Shown one piece after another: positions 52,201 to 64,000 of a stretch of 64,000 nucleotides of DNA (position 1 is its first letter; each line of letters opens with the position of its first letter). The notes under the pieces are model-generated. The model was not told the origin of the DNA and did not search any database. It worked only from the letters and a program-made list of their open reading frames with translations. The position numbers were made by a program, and so were the translations under genes. Origin of the DNA: Karstenula rhodostoma CBS 690.94 (Eukaryota; Ascomycota; Dothideomycetes; Pleosporales; Didymosphaeriaceae). Location: NCBI GenBank assembly GCA_010093485.1, contig MU001497.1:1551031-1615030 (forward strand), read 5' to 3'.

Positions 52201-55200
52201 GGGAGGTGCCGGTTTGTCCTCAACCTCTTTGTAGGCGAGCAGTTCACACAAAAGGTAGTGAACAATACCGTCAGGGTTCTCAACAACCGGCAATTTAAGA
52301 TCGGAAGTCTTGGTCCTCTCGAGACCGGGCTGCTTAGGAGCCTCGCTGGTCTCTTTAGGCCGATCGATTTCTGGGGTCTCGTTTGACGCGCCAGAGGCAT
52401 TGGAGTCCTCGCCTTCTGTGGCAGATTCATCCTTCTTAAGTATCAAAGTCTGCGGACGTTGATTGGGATCGAAACGGGCAAGCTGGAGTTTCTCGTTGGT
52501 GACTTCGACGAAAATTTCAGGGGCGCGGATAGCCAGATAGTACATTTGACGTGTGTACCCTGTGGTGTCTGTCTGTCTGCGATCTCGGGAGTCGAACATC
52601 TGCTGTATTTCGCTGCGCATTATTTGCCGTATCATGACATCGTCTTCGATGATGTGGCGTAGAGCAATCATGAAGGCGCTTCGAAGACCCTCGTTTGTGA
52701 TGCCTGTAAGCTGCCGCACCATGAGAAAGAGGCGCTGGATATTGCGTTTCTCTGCCAATCGCTGAGCGATCTTGCGCGTGCGTGTAAGCATCACTACAAC
52801 GCGCATGATCGACAGGGCTAATGATTCATCCTTGCCGATGTGTGGCAGAATTTCGATCAAAGAATCGAATAGCTGGTTCTTTTCTTCTAGACCGATGATG
52901 GGCTCGGGTGGTGGTTCGACAGGTGTTTCCGCGGTGTCAGACTCGGTTGGCGGGGTCCAGGATATCTGAGTGGGGAGCTGGTCCTCCGCAAGCAGACGTT
53001 CCAGGATGACGAGGACATGACCAATCCATGGCGAAGATTCCTCGGCTGCCTGATTGGGGAAGATCTTGATGAAGTGAAGAAACAACGCAAAATTTTCCTT
53101 CAGTTCTTCCACAACAGCTTCATAGAAGTCCTTGTCTTGAATGATGAGGGCCAGCAAATGAGCAGAAGCTGCGATCTTCTTCCCTTGATCGCGGAAATCG
53201 TCTTCCATCTGCAGGGAGATGAGCGACTGGATCAAAGTAGATCCTATCTCGCTACGCAATGCACCCGGCTCAGTAGCCTTGGCGACTGCAGCGGAGATCA
53301 GATCCGCCAACTCAAAAGTGACATCGTTGTGCGAGTTGAGAATGTCGAGCGACCGATCCACAAGGTTTTCGCGAACGTTTGCGCGTTCTTGGTCCAAATC
53401 ATCCACGGCGACAGGTTCTGCTAGATTGCCGGTCACCATGCGCCTCTGATAAGCGAGGCCACCCTGCAATGCCACAGCTGTTCCTGCTGCTGGTGATTGT
53501 TCTAGCACAGACGTATCAGACGGATGCTCCTGAACATTTTGTGAAACATCGGCATCCTCCATCTCCACAGACTGCGAGTCTTGGGCTGTCCAGCCGTCGG
53601 GTTCATCGGTATCCTCACTTGCAGAAGTACTAGCAGTCTCTGCAGGCTCAGGTGCTACCGCCTCTCCTCGACTCGGAGAAGCGTTTGGGGCGCGACGAGC
53701 TTCGATTTCGTACTGGGGAATCGGGTTCCGAGAAGCCCGCACGTCACGGATCTGGTATTGGCAGTACTCTCGGGCAGTGTTGAAGTTGTCACAGCACCGG
53801 AAGAGAGCTTCTTCAATCAAGTTCTCCGGGTACTGACCATCCTTGAGACGTTGAATGTGCTCGGCATTCCTCGGCTTCCAAGGTTTGATGACGGGTTTGC
53901 TTCGGGTGGGAATCTTATCCACGCTCTTGGGAGCTGCAGCTTCGCCTTCGCCGTCTAGTACAGTCTTCAAGATATTGATGGAAGTCTTGACGATGGAAGT
54001 CGTCGCCTTGTCGATGAGATCCGAGTTCCATATGTTCTGGACTGGCTTCGTCACTGCATGGCGCAACTCGACGATAAACTGAGGAGCCTGGAAATAGTCG
54101 GGACGTTCACGCTCGCGATCGGGGCGCGTTTGCATCGAGGCAGTCTGGGTGGCTTCGTTGATGACCTTTGCGTTGATGATCTGAGCATAGAACGCAAGGA
54201 TAATCTTGACGCCACCGAGCGATAGGTTCAATAATCGCTGATACTCCTCGGAGGGCTGTTCTCCTTGGGTTTGAATAACATCTTTGGCCGATTCGTAGAA
54301 CGTGTTGAGGATGTCTGCGAGTACGGCCAAGCCACCCAGGTTCCTGAAAGATACCAGGATGAGAGTCAGGGCTTGCGGGCTCACGCGATCCATGTTGTTG
54401 TCGATCATTAGCTGTGAAAGTGATGTTAATATGACGATCCAGTACGCATATCGATCTTCAGCAGAAGCGAATGCCTTGGGGGCCTCAAAGCGCAACTGGT
54501 CGATAGCAGCCTGTGCTAACTGATCCCCAACAATGGTTGCGCCCTGTTTCTGGTAGGACTCCAATGTGCGACGGAAAAGGAGAAGTTTACCGAGAGACTG
54601 GAAGAACGGGGCAATGCCAGGCGGTATCTTGCTTAAAAGGTGTCGTAGGATTTGAGTGTTCTTGAAGCGGGCACTATTCTGGCTTGGAGTTGGGGCATCG
54701 CCAGAGGCTCCAGAGGCAGAGCCAACGGTCTCGTCGTTGCTCGACCCAGCCGATGGTCCGGTGGGTCTGTCGTTATTACCCAGGTTGAAGACACTGTCAG
54801 CCTCGATTGCTCCGAAACCCGAGCTCTTGACGCGCGTCTCCTTTTCCCATTCCGTGGGCATGTTTTTCTGCAGTAGTATTTCTTCCCAGACGCAGCTCCG
54901 ATGAAGGCGACCCAGGCTGTCGACTAGTCGAGCGTACATATCGGAAAGGTTGACCTGGCTTGAGACATTGTGTGAGGAACGAGTATTGAACATCTGGCCT
55001 TGGAAGGTTGTTGTCAGGGCTGATACTAGTGTGTGTACCGCAAGAAGACACTTGACGTATTGGGTGCCTTGGTCTCGAATCTTTCGCTGTTCAGAATCAA
55101 GACCGGAAACCGTATCTGTGAACGACGCAAAGAACCCTTTGCCATCGTTGTAGGTGTGATGCATCAAAGGCTCCAGACGATCCAACGCATGCTGGGTACG

Positions 55201-58200
55201 CTTCAACAACGCAGGTACTGCAATGTGGGGTTTCTGCTCTACGAGAACCTGGACCACCCGCGCAAACTCCTCGCTGGTCGTTTGGGTTTCATTGAACCTA
55301 GCATCGAGGCAGGGCAGCGTGGCGAGATCGAGTATCGTCTCGATACCATCTGCATCTATGTAGGCAGCGCACATTGCGTTATTGGTGAAGAACCCACTGA
55401 GGAACCGACATACAACACTGATGTATTGGCTTGTGGAGGGGCCGGTTGAGCGATCTTCGATCTCGATAACATCGTCCAGGGCAACAGGCTCCACAGGGTT
55501 CGATGATGTGTCGTGCGCATCTGCCATGACGACATCACCCTCAGAGCTGGCTCGCTGCGAGAGTCGCTTGTGTATCAAGCCTTCTGGACCTGAGAGCGCC
55601 GGACGTCCACCGCAAACATAGATCTTTTCGTCTTTGTCGTCCTCGTAGTATAGCTTGGTGCCAGCACCTTCCTTTTCCGCCTTGTCAAAACATATACGAA
55701 CAACCCGGGCGACCATTTCGCTTAGAGATGCCAAGACCGGGTTCTTCAGCGGAGGGTGGTGGCGAACCAGCTCATCGAATGCATTGCCAATGATGGTAGG
55801 GATTTCAGGATCCATGTCCAAAGCTTTGACGTGAGCTGGACTCTCGAAGATCTCGAAGAAGTGTTTCATAGCCGCCGACGATCGGAAGAGCCTCATACCG
55901 GCTTCTGCAAGACAGATGGCACCAAATGCAGGCGGTATAGTCGAAATCGCTTCTGCAACAGGTAGAATGCCAGAAGCAAGGGACACGTTCGGGTCGCGTG
56001 GCGGATACACGCGTGCAGGTCGTGGGGGCAATATGCTCTGGACCGCAAATGCTGTGTCGGCTGATGAATATGCATTTCCGTCTGTCGCATCGGTGGAAGT
56101 CTCCGAGATCTTCTCGCCAGAGACGGTCTCGAGCAGTGCAGTGCTGAGACCGGCGTCATTGATCACCGCATAGCTTGTTGGTTCATTGTGGATGAACGTA
56201 GTCAAGATGTTCACGCCCATACTCCACACAGTGGACCCAAAGACATTGGCGTTGGACAAAACGATCTCCAGCCCTTGTTGGAGAGGAGTCGAGTCGATCA
56301 GGTTTCTCATTTGGCGATCAAAATTGCCTCCTCCAGTATGAGACATCATGTGGTTCATGAACTTGAAAAGCCAACGAAGGGTTTGCTGGTTATAGAAAGG
56401 GATCTGATAGTCAGTGAGTTGTGTCTTGTACTCCTTGGAAATTCCTTTGTCTGCCTTGGCGAGCTGCTGCGAGGTTGTCACCTCGTAGAATACAAGGTCT
56501 GCAATGACATCCAGTCCTTTGGCGTCGACTAAAGCCTGGAAAGCCTCCCGAAGATTGTGCACAAAGGTGTCAAGGAAATTGAGGATCTTCGGGTGATTGC
56601 GTTCTGCTTTGGTCGTTCGAAGCTTGAGTACATCGACCAAGATCTCTATGAGCCCAGCAGAAACCATGCCGTCACCAGTTCGTGCTTGCGACGTTGGCAA
56701 CGTGTTCAACAGCGAAAACAAGGCCTCTCGCCAGTCTTCTTGTTGGAAGTTGACTTCAGCACCGTCTTCAACAGCCAGCTCGGCGACGAGCTTGCGAACT
56801 ATGTAGAACAGGACACCATGATTGACGTTTACACTGAGAGCTGTGCAAATATCAGAAGACTTCGACTTGTGTTTTGCTAGAGCTTCAAGAGCGCTGAGGG
56901 CGTAAGTCTGTAACTCAAGCGACACAGCGCCAGCGCCACTGCTGGGCGGATGCACAAGTTCGGACAATTGATGGGCCCATTGTAAGCGACGAGGCTCTTC
57001 TGCGTCTTGTTGACCGAGCTTCGCGTGGAAATCTTTCTCGCCGTAGACGTAAGCCAAGTTGGCGATAGCAAGCATGCGAATTCCGGCCGCATCTTCGCAG
57101 CCATTCTGACCGTCAATCAAAGTCTTCGCTGATCGAACTTTGTGAAGAAGTTCGTAGTGCACATTTTCAGGCAGTTCTTCTAGGCCCTCTTTGACAAGCT
57201 CGTGGATATCGGAGCTTGACAAAGTTTCTGATGACTTCTCGAAGGATTTGGCTCCAGTAGGTCGACCAGTGCCGAATTCGCCAGGGGTGAAAGCAGGTGT
57301 GACGGGAGATTCGATCGACGGTCCATCACGGGATTGACGAGGGGTCTGCTGTGGGTTCATGTTGGAGGTCCGACGTACTGGCGTGGGAGTCGCGGGCAGG
57401 GCTGTCGCGGACGCCTCTGTAGAGGATGGCTGGTTCTCCTCGGAGGTCGGGGATGGCTCATAATAGGAAATCGAGACACCGCCAAATTCCTGTCTCAAGG
57501 TCCCCTCTGGAAGCGTAAAGAGACCGACCATGTCAGCAGCGTATACCCTGTCGTTCTCACTGCGACGATCCCCAAGCACCTTATCCTTGCCTTTGCCTGC
57601 GGGAGTCGCAAAAGGAGGTGGTGCTGTTGACGGTCCTTTGGGGAAGGGTGCGGCCAACTTTTGCATTTTCTCGAGGTTGATGTTGTAGTGACTGGCTAGC
57701 AAGGTCGGGTGCAATGTCGCTGGGGCGAGCCGCATACGAGCGGAATAATAGCGCTGAGAAAGGCGCAAGCTCAAGCGAAGCGTCGCCTTCACCAGAGAGA
57801 CGGATGTAGAGTTCAACAGCTTGTCCAAGTGGCCGCTGCTGGAATAGAGGCTCCGATTGCCGCAGTTCTCAAGCAAAAGCCGTGTAAAATGGAGTATCTG
57901 CTCGATGAGCTCGCGGTCGCCATCCGAAGCGATGTGTAGCTTGTCCAGGATGTCGGCAGTCGCCGGCTCTGGGGTTTTGCCTTCCTCCGCATCACCTTGC
58001 TGCAAGAGAGATCGCTGGAATGGCTGCGTCTGAGGGCCATTTTCCAGACCATAGATGCGAACGAACAGCTCGAGTATGCGATCGAAGCGGTTCAGCACGG
58101 GGATCCAGTGGTATGTGTCGCCTCGCGGAAACGGCCACAGCTTGGGGAACGACGCAAGGTGGGCGGATATCTGGTAGAGGGGTATCGATTCGGTCGCTTT

Positions 58201-58316
58201 GACGAATTCTGCTATCATCGGGGACTGGAAGCGTGAGCATGCGGCGAAAACGACAGCGACAGCTTTCTTACCAGAGTGGACTCATGCCGCGACGTAGCCT
58301 GCTTCTTGATCTTCAT
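46247..58316 (-). CDS. tom1: HECT-type E3 ubiquitin ligase Tom1/HUWE1
   Basis: 3974 residues from four exons (reverse): 58316-58272, 58224-50691, 50643-46393, 46341-46247. The 15-codon first exon (MKIKKQATSRHESTL) matches the family start, and the 31-codon last exon carries the end of the HECT domain. N-terminal armadillo-like DUF908/DUF913 regions begin with ESIPLYQISAHLASFPKLWPFPRGDTYHW. Near 1455-1510 is a UBA-like segment. Acidic tracts cover about 2380-2560. Three ubiquitin-binding motifs follow (EYLEALPEDLREEVL near 2875, FLAALPIEIRNELL near 2941, FLASLDPALRQAVL near 2991). The HECT domain spans about 3640-3974, with catalytic Cys3941 in HTCFN. Family role: ubiquitin ligase in mRNA export, histone degradation and transcription control. 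No defect seen. Confidence 0.96.
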
Positions 58317-59079
58317 GGCTCCTCCGGGCGCTCGGAAGCCGAGCCTCCCACATGTACGATCTGTCCAGGCAAGGGTGTCGTGACTCTAATGCGTGCAAGA
58401 ACACCAAATAGAAGCTGTTGATTGGCCCGCGGGGTTAAAGCTCTGCTGCCTCAGTGGTGCTGATTGCTATGGTCGAGGTGCAGACTTCGGCGCAGGATTA
58501 GCAGCTAAAGTTTGGGGGCAAACGACTGCAAACACAGGTGCAGCTGGGCAAAGGCGGGGTCCAGCGTCTACTTACGCAGCACGTTCTAGCTTCTTCGTCG
58601 AGGCCTGGAGAGGTTCGTGCAACCTCGCAAGATTTCGCGGTGCAGGCGCGGATCCTGCTGTTTTCGCAGGTGCTCTTTTGGAAAAGTATGTGGGCCAAAA
58701 GCGCAGGTTGACGGACGTTAATGGGGCGTGGTGCCGGGTGGAAGTGTCGCAAGTGAGAGAGCTCAAGATGTTCGGCTGCGAGGCGTAACTGGCGGCGTAC
58801 TGGGAAGGCGCGACCCAGCGGGTGGTCCGTGCGCAGTTACCTAATCGCGCTTTCTATGTACCTTCACACACGAACACACACTCTATGCAACAAGTGGAAT
58901 CTTGGTCCAAGATTGTTGGATCGTTTTTGCTATGGCTCACACGGTACTGGCTTGTTCGCTCGGTACACAGTCACAGCTATCGTCATACTCCCTCCACCCG
59001 CTGGCCGAGCGTTGCAGTAATCACATTTTGCTCTTCAGCTTCGGTTTGTCGCATGCAGACGGTCCTCCATGTCTTGCTC
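58317..59079. other. TOM1 upstream region
   Basis: About 760 bases between the TOM1 start and the BLOC-1 gene stop, both on the minus strand. Holds the TOM1 promoter. Several shadow frames, none convincing. Confidence 0.4.
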
Positions 59080-59442
59080 CTATCCCACCGTGCCGCTCGC
59101 AGAGTCGGGCGCATCCTGCCCATCAACCAAGCGCAACGTCTCCTCCAGGACCAGCAGGTCTCTCTCCAGCATCTCTGCCCAGTTCTGGATGTCTCCGATC
59201 TCGTTGAGTTTCTTCGTGCTGGTGTCGGCCAGTTTCTGCCACGGCGCACTTTCCTTTGCCAACGCATTCGTCGCCTTGGCCAAGTCCTTCTCCTGCTTTG
59301 CTATTGCCTCGGAATTCTTGTGCAAGTCTGTCGCTCGAGTGCGCATCTCGTTGTCGACAGAGCTTCCAACGGCTGCGAGCGAGGCTGCCACCGCCGCGCG
59401 GGCCTCTGCTGTCCGACGTGCTGATTCCGCATCTGCGGACAT
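59080..59442 (-). CDS. bls1: BLOC-1 complex subunit 1 (BLOS1/GCN5L1-like)
   Basis: 120 residues in one exon, starting at MSADAESARRT. Almost entirely predicted helix/coiled coil: Ala/Glu/Lys-rich heptads then the family signature KKLNEIGDIQNWAEMLERDLLVLEETL, close to the animal BLOC1S1 pattern LKEIGDVENWARSIELD. The size fits (about 120-150 in the family). Family role: subunit of the BLOC-1 tethering complex acting on endosomal sorting; in yeast the orthologous complex regulates Rab5/Ypt7-type traffic. Shares its upstream region with the membrane protein at 60724. Confidence 0.85.
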   Translation of the reverse strand: MSADAESARRTAEARAAVAASLAAVGSSVDNEMRTRATDLHKNSEAIAKQEKDLAKATNALAKESAPWQKLADTSTKKLNEIGDIQNWAEMLERDLLVLEETLRLVDGQDAPDSASGTVG

Positions 59443-60723
59443 GGCGCTGTGATTTGGGTCTTTCGTACAGCCCTTTGAGGGGATGGAGTAGTAAGTCTTA
59501 CGGATGTATGCGATGCAAGATGGATCATCGCCACGACGCTACGCTTTCACCTACCCCGCCCTGGCCTATCTTATTATTAGATCATGTCTCCCAACAAGGC
59601 TGAAGGGCAATATGGCAACAAGCGTTTTGGGGGCAACGCTGAAGACGATATGGCAGCGTCATCTTCAGGCAACATCAAGGGCTTCAATCACGCGCGCAAC
59701 AGTAAGTCATCGCCGGGGCCATGATTGACATGGAAGAAGATGATGGCTGTGAACAATGGTCCTAGACTGCGAGCCAATGGCAGCTAGCGCGGTGCTGTAC
59801 GCAGTGGAAGGACCGTAGGCAAAAAGAGGACGACACTCGTCAGTAGGGCCCAAGAGGACGACACTCATCAATAGGACCCAAGAGTACAAACAGTGAGCAC
59901 CATGCTGTCGTGCAGTTCCATGTAATAGGGGTCGACTACGCGGCCTGTATTCCTCCGTCTCTCCCAACGCAGTGCTTGCCCCATTCCTTCCTTCGCCCCA
60001 TTCGTAACCGCAACTGATTCGGCGGAGGGTAAGCACAACGGCAAGCAAACTGCCAACTCAAGCCGAGAGAGACACGCCCGTGTGGCACAGTTGAGCTTAA
60101 TCTGCAGCCACCCATTGTCACGACCATGCACTGTTCCAATATATGCACCTTCGCGCTTTCGTTTTACCAGGCGTTCGCGCTCCGCACCCAGCCATTTGCC
60201 CGATGCGGAGGGCCGTAGCACGATAGTCTAGCCATAGCTAGGTGAAGAACGAGCCGCGCAAACCGTCAGGCAACGCAAACTGAGACGGTGACAGCGCTGT
60301 GCTCGATTTGCACTCGCTCGGGTCCATGGAAGCACCGCGTGAGAGGCGTGGTGGTGGACACCAGCGGGGGTTTGGGGGCCGAACTACGCCACGCGCGAGA
60401 CGCACAGAGGCGTGGCCAGAGCTGAAGATGGGCGGCACAGAAGATGCTGCCAAACGCCCAGGCGCATTTGCGAGCCTTTTTCTTAGGGCCAATATCTACA
60501 TCCTGCCTCGCGGCTTTTTTGGTTTCTGTTCCTCCTCCACCACGCTGAGTCGCATTCGAAATCGAGCTGCCCCGTCCCTTCGCTGTGGAGCCCCGCGCAA
60601 CCGTACTTCAGCCTCGGACTGCCGGCGTCGTACCAAAACGCATCCGAAATCGAATACGGACAGTGCTGCCCAGGGTGGAGGGCTGAAACCTCAGCCGACC
60701 GAGTCCGTAGCCCTACCGTGAAA
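59443..60723. other. Divergent promoter region with a 28-bp tandem duplication
   Basis: About 1.3 kb between BLOC-1 subunit 1 (-) and the membrane protein (+). Contains the repeat at 59824-59879 and a long open frame (60299-60721) that ends three bases before the membrane protein ATG and could be an upstream ORF or chance. Confidence 0.45.
59824..59879 (+). repeat. Two-copy 28-bp direct tandem repeat
   Basis: Units 59824-59851 and 59852-59879 match at 25 of 28 positions; the three differences are all G in copy one and A in copy two. A third partial unit (AAGAG) follows. Non-coding. Confidence 0.8.
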
Positions 60724-63700
60724 ATGGCCGACCACCGACCGCCGATCAACGACAACTCCACACAAGACCCTGCTATAACCACGGACACGCCCGTGTTGCT
60801 GCCGCTAGGCTTCGACAGCACTTCGAGCTCTCTCGGATTCACACCAATCGCGTCCTCGCCGCCACAGAGCCCACGCTTCTCGAGACCTGGATATACGCGT
60901 TTGGCTAGCGATGCAACCGCAGTCGGGACACCCCCTACTGTGGTCGAAGAGGAGGACGAGGAGTCCGCAGACAGCTTCAGTCGCCGGTCAACGAGTGGAC
61001 TAGGGATAGAAAACACACCAGCACAAAATCCTGCGCCCAGTCGTAGAGTGTCAGTACAATCTATTCCACGACGACCGGTTGGAAGCGTGCGAAGTCCCTC
61101 GATAAAGAGTCCCGCGCTCACCTCACCTCCCAATACAGGCGACCTCTTCCTTGGCGGGTTTCCGCGTTCGGCTGAAAGTACACCTGATTTAAGGCGCGAG
61201 AGAATCAGTCCTAAGCACGATGGGGAATATGAATCGTTCAGACCAGGCGGTTTGAATCACACGGGAGGGAGCAACACCAGTGTAAACAACGACTATGAAC
61301 AATTCTTGCAGGCCAGCAAGGGTGGCGCGCCCTCTATCAAGTCCGCCTACCAAACAAACTTCCGTCCAGTCCACGAATGTGCGACAGAGAAGCCCTTCTA
61401 CCATTCGAGATTCACGTGGGTCTCCGTCAGCATCGTAACGATATGTCTCTTCTCTACCGTCTTCTCCGGCATCTTCCTAGGCCTTGCATTGAGGTCACCT
61501 CGATACGGAAGATCAATCTCCAGCCAAGGTTCTTTTCAGCCCTCCGACGCCATTCTCCTTACTACTGTTTTCGCAAAACTAATCGAACTTTCGTTTGTCA
61601 CTTCATTCGTTGCCTTTCTTGGTCAGGTTCTGAGTAGGAGAGCTTTCATGAAAGATCATGGCCGCGGCGTTACACTTTCTGAGTTGAGCATGTGGCGATG
61701 GGTAGTGCAGCCTGGCACTCTCATTACGCATTGGGAGACCGCGAAGTATGCAGGTCTATCGATTCTCGGCCTGCTGAGTCTGCTAAGTGCGATCTTGGCT
61801 ACTCTTTACTCGACCGCAGCTACCGCTTTGGGTATGTACTATGTAGTGATGATAATTAGACAGCTGCTCACGTCAACAGTGCAACCGATGCTCAAAGACG
61901 GAGGGCACTACACCCCAATGGTCTACGCCGGCCGTGTGAAGACTGGCTTCACGAATGTAAATTATGTGAAGTCGATCTGCGAGACGCCGATAACGGAGAG
62001 AATGGACGCAGAGTCCGGTAGTACCTGCCTACAACTTGAGCATGCTGGACAGGGATATCACAACTACCAGCGCTATCTTTCCGCTTGGAAATCATGGAAC
62101 CGATATGGGAATGGTTCTTCGGATCAGCACATTCGTCCACCGGGCTTCGGATTACTGCATGAGAATACTACAGTCACCGGACAGTGGATCGATATAGTTG
62201 ACACCACAAACGAGTCCAAGAAATACGGACGAGCCGTTAACCGCGTTAGCCTGGCAATGCCCCACGCTGGCGTTTTTTCGGCAGCTCGTTACGGCGAGAA
62301 CGACATCATGCAACCCGAAGAGTTGAACTCAGAAGGCACATACAGTCTTCGGGCCAGCGTTCCCAGCCTGGTAATGAATGTACTATGCGCCAACATGAAC
62401 GAAACGGAATTGGCGCCCATCGTGTACGACATGTGGCCAAACAACGAGGCCGTCAATGTCACGAATTGGGTTAAAGATGGGGTTCAGGCCAATGCTACCA
62501 CTAGCAATGCTACGGTTGTAGACAAACTGTTCGGCTGGACAAAAAAGGACAACAAGACGTTTGCGGACTACCCGCCCGTGTTTTCCAAGTTACCATTGCC
62601 TTTCAACACCGTCATGAACCATAGCACCCCTGTCTGGGGCAGAGACTCAATCTACCTCCTCGGCGCCGGTGCCAACGCCTTGAACGGTACATACATGGTA
62701 TGCAAAATACATGTATCGCTGACATCCAAATGTACCACGCAGTACAACGCCACGGGATCCGGAGGCAACATGGAAGCCCTGTGCGAAGACAAAGATCCAC
62801 ACATGGCCTACAGGTACAGTAACTCGAGTGAGCCAGACAGTGTGAGCTTACCCGACTGGAGAGACATTGGCTTCGATTGGTCGAATTCGATGTCGCTCAA
62901 CACGGGTCTCACGGATGGCCAGGCCGCAAATGCTCGGTTACTTACACAGTTGATGATCAAAGAAGGAGAGGACGGCAAGGTCGATCTGAATCCTTCATTG
63001 CCCAGTCCGGCAGAAGCACTCGCTGTGATGGCTGGCTGTAAGCACCTACCCACACACCCCATAGACCGTGCTAACGCTACCTCCAGGCACCCTCCTCATG
63101 AGCGCCATTGACGCTCCCTACGTCATGTTCTGGAACTACACCACCGAGGCGCCCCTCCTTGCAGACTACACCCGCCAATACTTCAACGGCTCCGTGAAAG
63201 CGCAGCAATACGCGTCGGGCGGCGTCGACAGCGCCTCCAAAGGCTGGTTGCTCATCCTCTTCCTCGTCTTCCTCATGAACATCCTCGTCCTCGCCTACTT
63301 CCTCTTCCACAAAGGCCTCGTCACCGACTTCTCGGAACCCCCAAATCTCTTCGCGCTCGCGGTCAACTCCCCGCCTTCCCAGCTCTTCGCAGGCTCCTGT
63401 GGCGGCGGCCCCGGCGGCAAACAGTACGTCGTAAACTGGTTCGTCAACTCCGAGGGCGACCACCTGTACATGGAGCCCGGGCAGAAAGCAGCCCACGAGC
63501 ACATCGAGCACGCGCACGCCCATCCGCACGTCCATGCGCCCCCGCCGCCTCCCCCCGTCAACATGAAACCTGCCTCCGAGGGCTTCTTCGCAGGGGCGGT
63601 GGCGGGCTTTCGCAAACTGCGCGAGCGCGGGGTCGGGTTCAGCAAGACGCAGCAGGCGCAGCATGAGCGGCTGCGCCCTGCGAATGTGGTGCAGGCGAAT

Positions 63701-63781
63701 CGCGGTGTCGAGCTTGAGGATGCGACGACGAGGACGCAGAGGGATTACCGTAGGCTGAGTAAGCGGACGAGTGTGCTGTAG
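60724..63781 (+). CDS. Large fungal plasma-membrane-type protein, uncharacterised
   Basis: 986 residues; exons 60724-61831, 61880-63037, 63087-63781. The first intron is 48 nt and in frame, but its GTATGT...CAG borders and the conserved ATALVQP join show it is spliced. Residues 1-225 are a Ser/Pro-rich cytosolic tail. Transmembrane segments lie at about 230-256, 276-303, 341-368 and 809-830. Between the third and fourth is a roughly 440-residue loop with a dozen N-glycosylation sequons and several Cys, so extracellular. The C-terminal tail is cytosolic, with a His-rich/Pro-rich patch (HEHIEHAHAHPHVHA then a Pro run) and basic end. It matches a widespread ascomycete family of unassigned function that I recognise only by its LYSTAATALVQP region. 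Function unknown; no catalytic motif seen. Confidence 0.82.
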
Positions 63782-64000
63782 AGACGGACGTACGTGCTGG
63801 GCTGGAGGGGGCTTCCAAGGGCGGCGGCGAAGTGTTTAATGTGGTAATGGTAATTAATTACTTTGAGCTGCTTTCCCTCGTGCATTGTGGATTACGGTGG
63901 AAACATGCGGGGTCATTGATGCTGAGTGGAATATATAAGACGTGATGGGTGGCTCCAAGGAGAAGAGACTGCTGTGCTGCTGGAACGTTACCACCCATGA
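63782..64000. other. Right-edge non-coding sequence
   Basis: 219 bases after the membrane protein stop. A TATATAA-like element at about 63931-63938 may belong to a gene beyond the window. No CDS. Confidence 0.3.

Noticed and set aside
59824..59879. Repeat-induced point mutation in the tandem repeat
   Set aside because: Changes are not in CpA/TpG context and the repeat is far too short.
60299..60721. 140-codon frame ending just before the membrane protein ATG
   Set aside because: Arg/Gly-rich, GC-driven composition; could be an upstream ORF but no evidence for translation.

Overview
This is a nuclear window from a filamentous ascomycete (Pezizomycotina). Introns are short (about 43-150 nt) with GTRNGT donors, CTAAC/CTGAC branch sites and YAG ends. 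Recognisable genes include Dbf2/Sid2 kinase, New1/Elf1, Smc5, Rfc1, fumarase, mitochondrial L16, a Rab escort protein, Tom1 and BLOC-1 subunit 1, together with several small secreted proteins. Gene style suggests Dothideomycetes, but that is an impression from the sequence, not a measured placement. Most genes below are given with exon coordinates that I reconciled for reading frame by hand.

Layout. 0-15 kb is mostly housekeeping: the 3' part of a New1/Elf1 ABC-F ATPase, a methionine-rich secreted protein, a Dbf2/Sid2 NDR kinase, a RING protein, mitochondrial/cytosolic fumarase and SMC5. 16-21 kb is secretory: two convergent cysteine-bearing secreted proteins, one with three Cys modules, and a membrane-anchored histidine acid phosphatase. 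21-31 kb returns to core functions: Rab escort protein (Mrs6), an intron-containing tRNA-Asp, a GNAT acetyltransferase, and RFC1 divergent from mitochondrial L16.

31-46 kb looks accessory. Genes are spread apart and non-housekeeping: a 14-TM-type MFS transporter with a very long disordered N-terminus, a secreted protein with a C-terminal phosphodiester-glycosidase (NAGPA/DUF2233-type) domain, a 2EXR-like protein, and an 828-residue protein whose N-terminus carries GHKL-ATPase-like motifs. The last is the best candidate for an undescribed system.

46-64 kb holds the giant HECT ubiquitin ligase Tom1/HUWE1 (3974 residues, only four exons), BLOC-1 subunit 1, and a large fungal membrane protein with a heavily glycosylatable loop. 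No transposon, CRISPR array or rRNA was seen. There is no operon-like organisation; linked functions are limited to shared divergent promoters (RING/fumarase, RFC1/L16, BLOC1S1/membrane protein) and the secreted-protein cluster.
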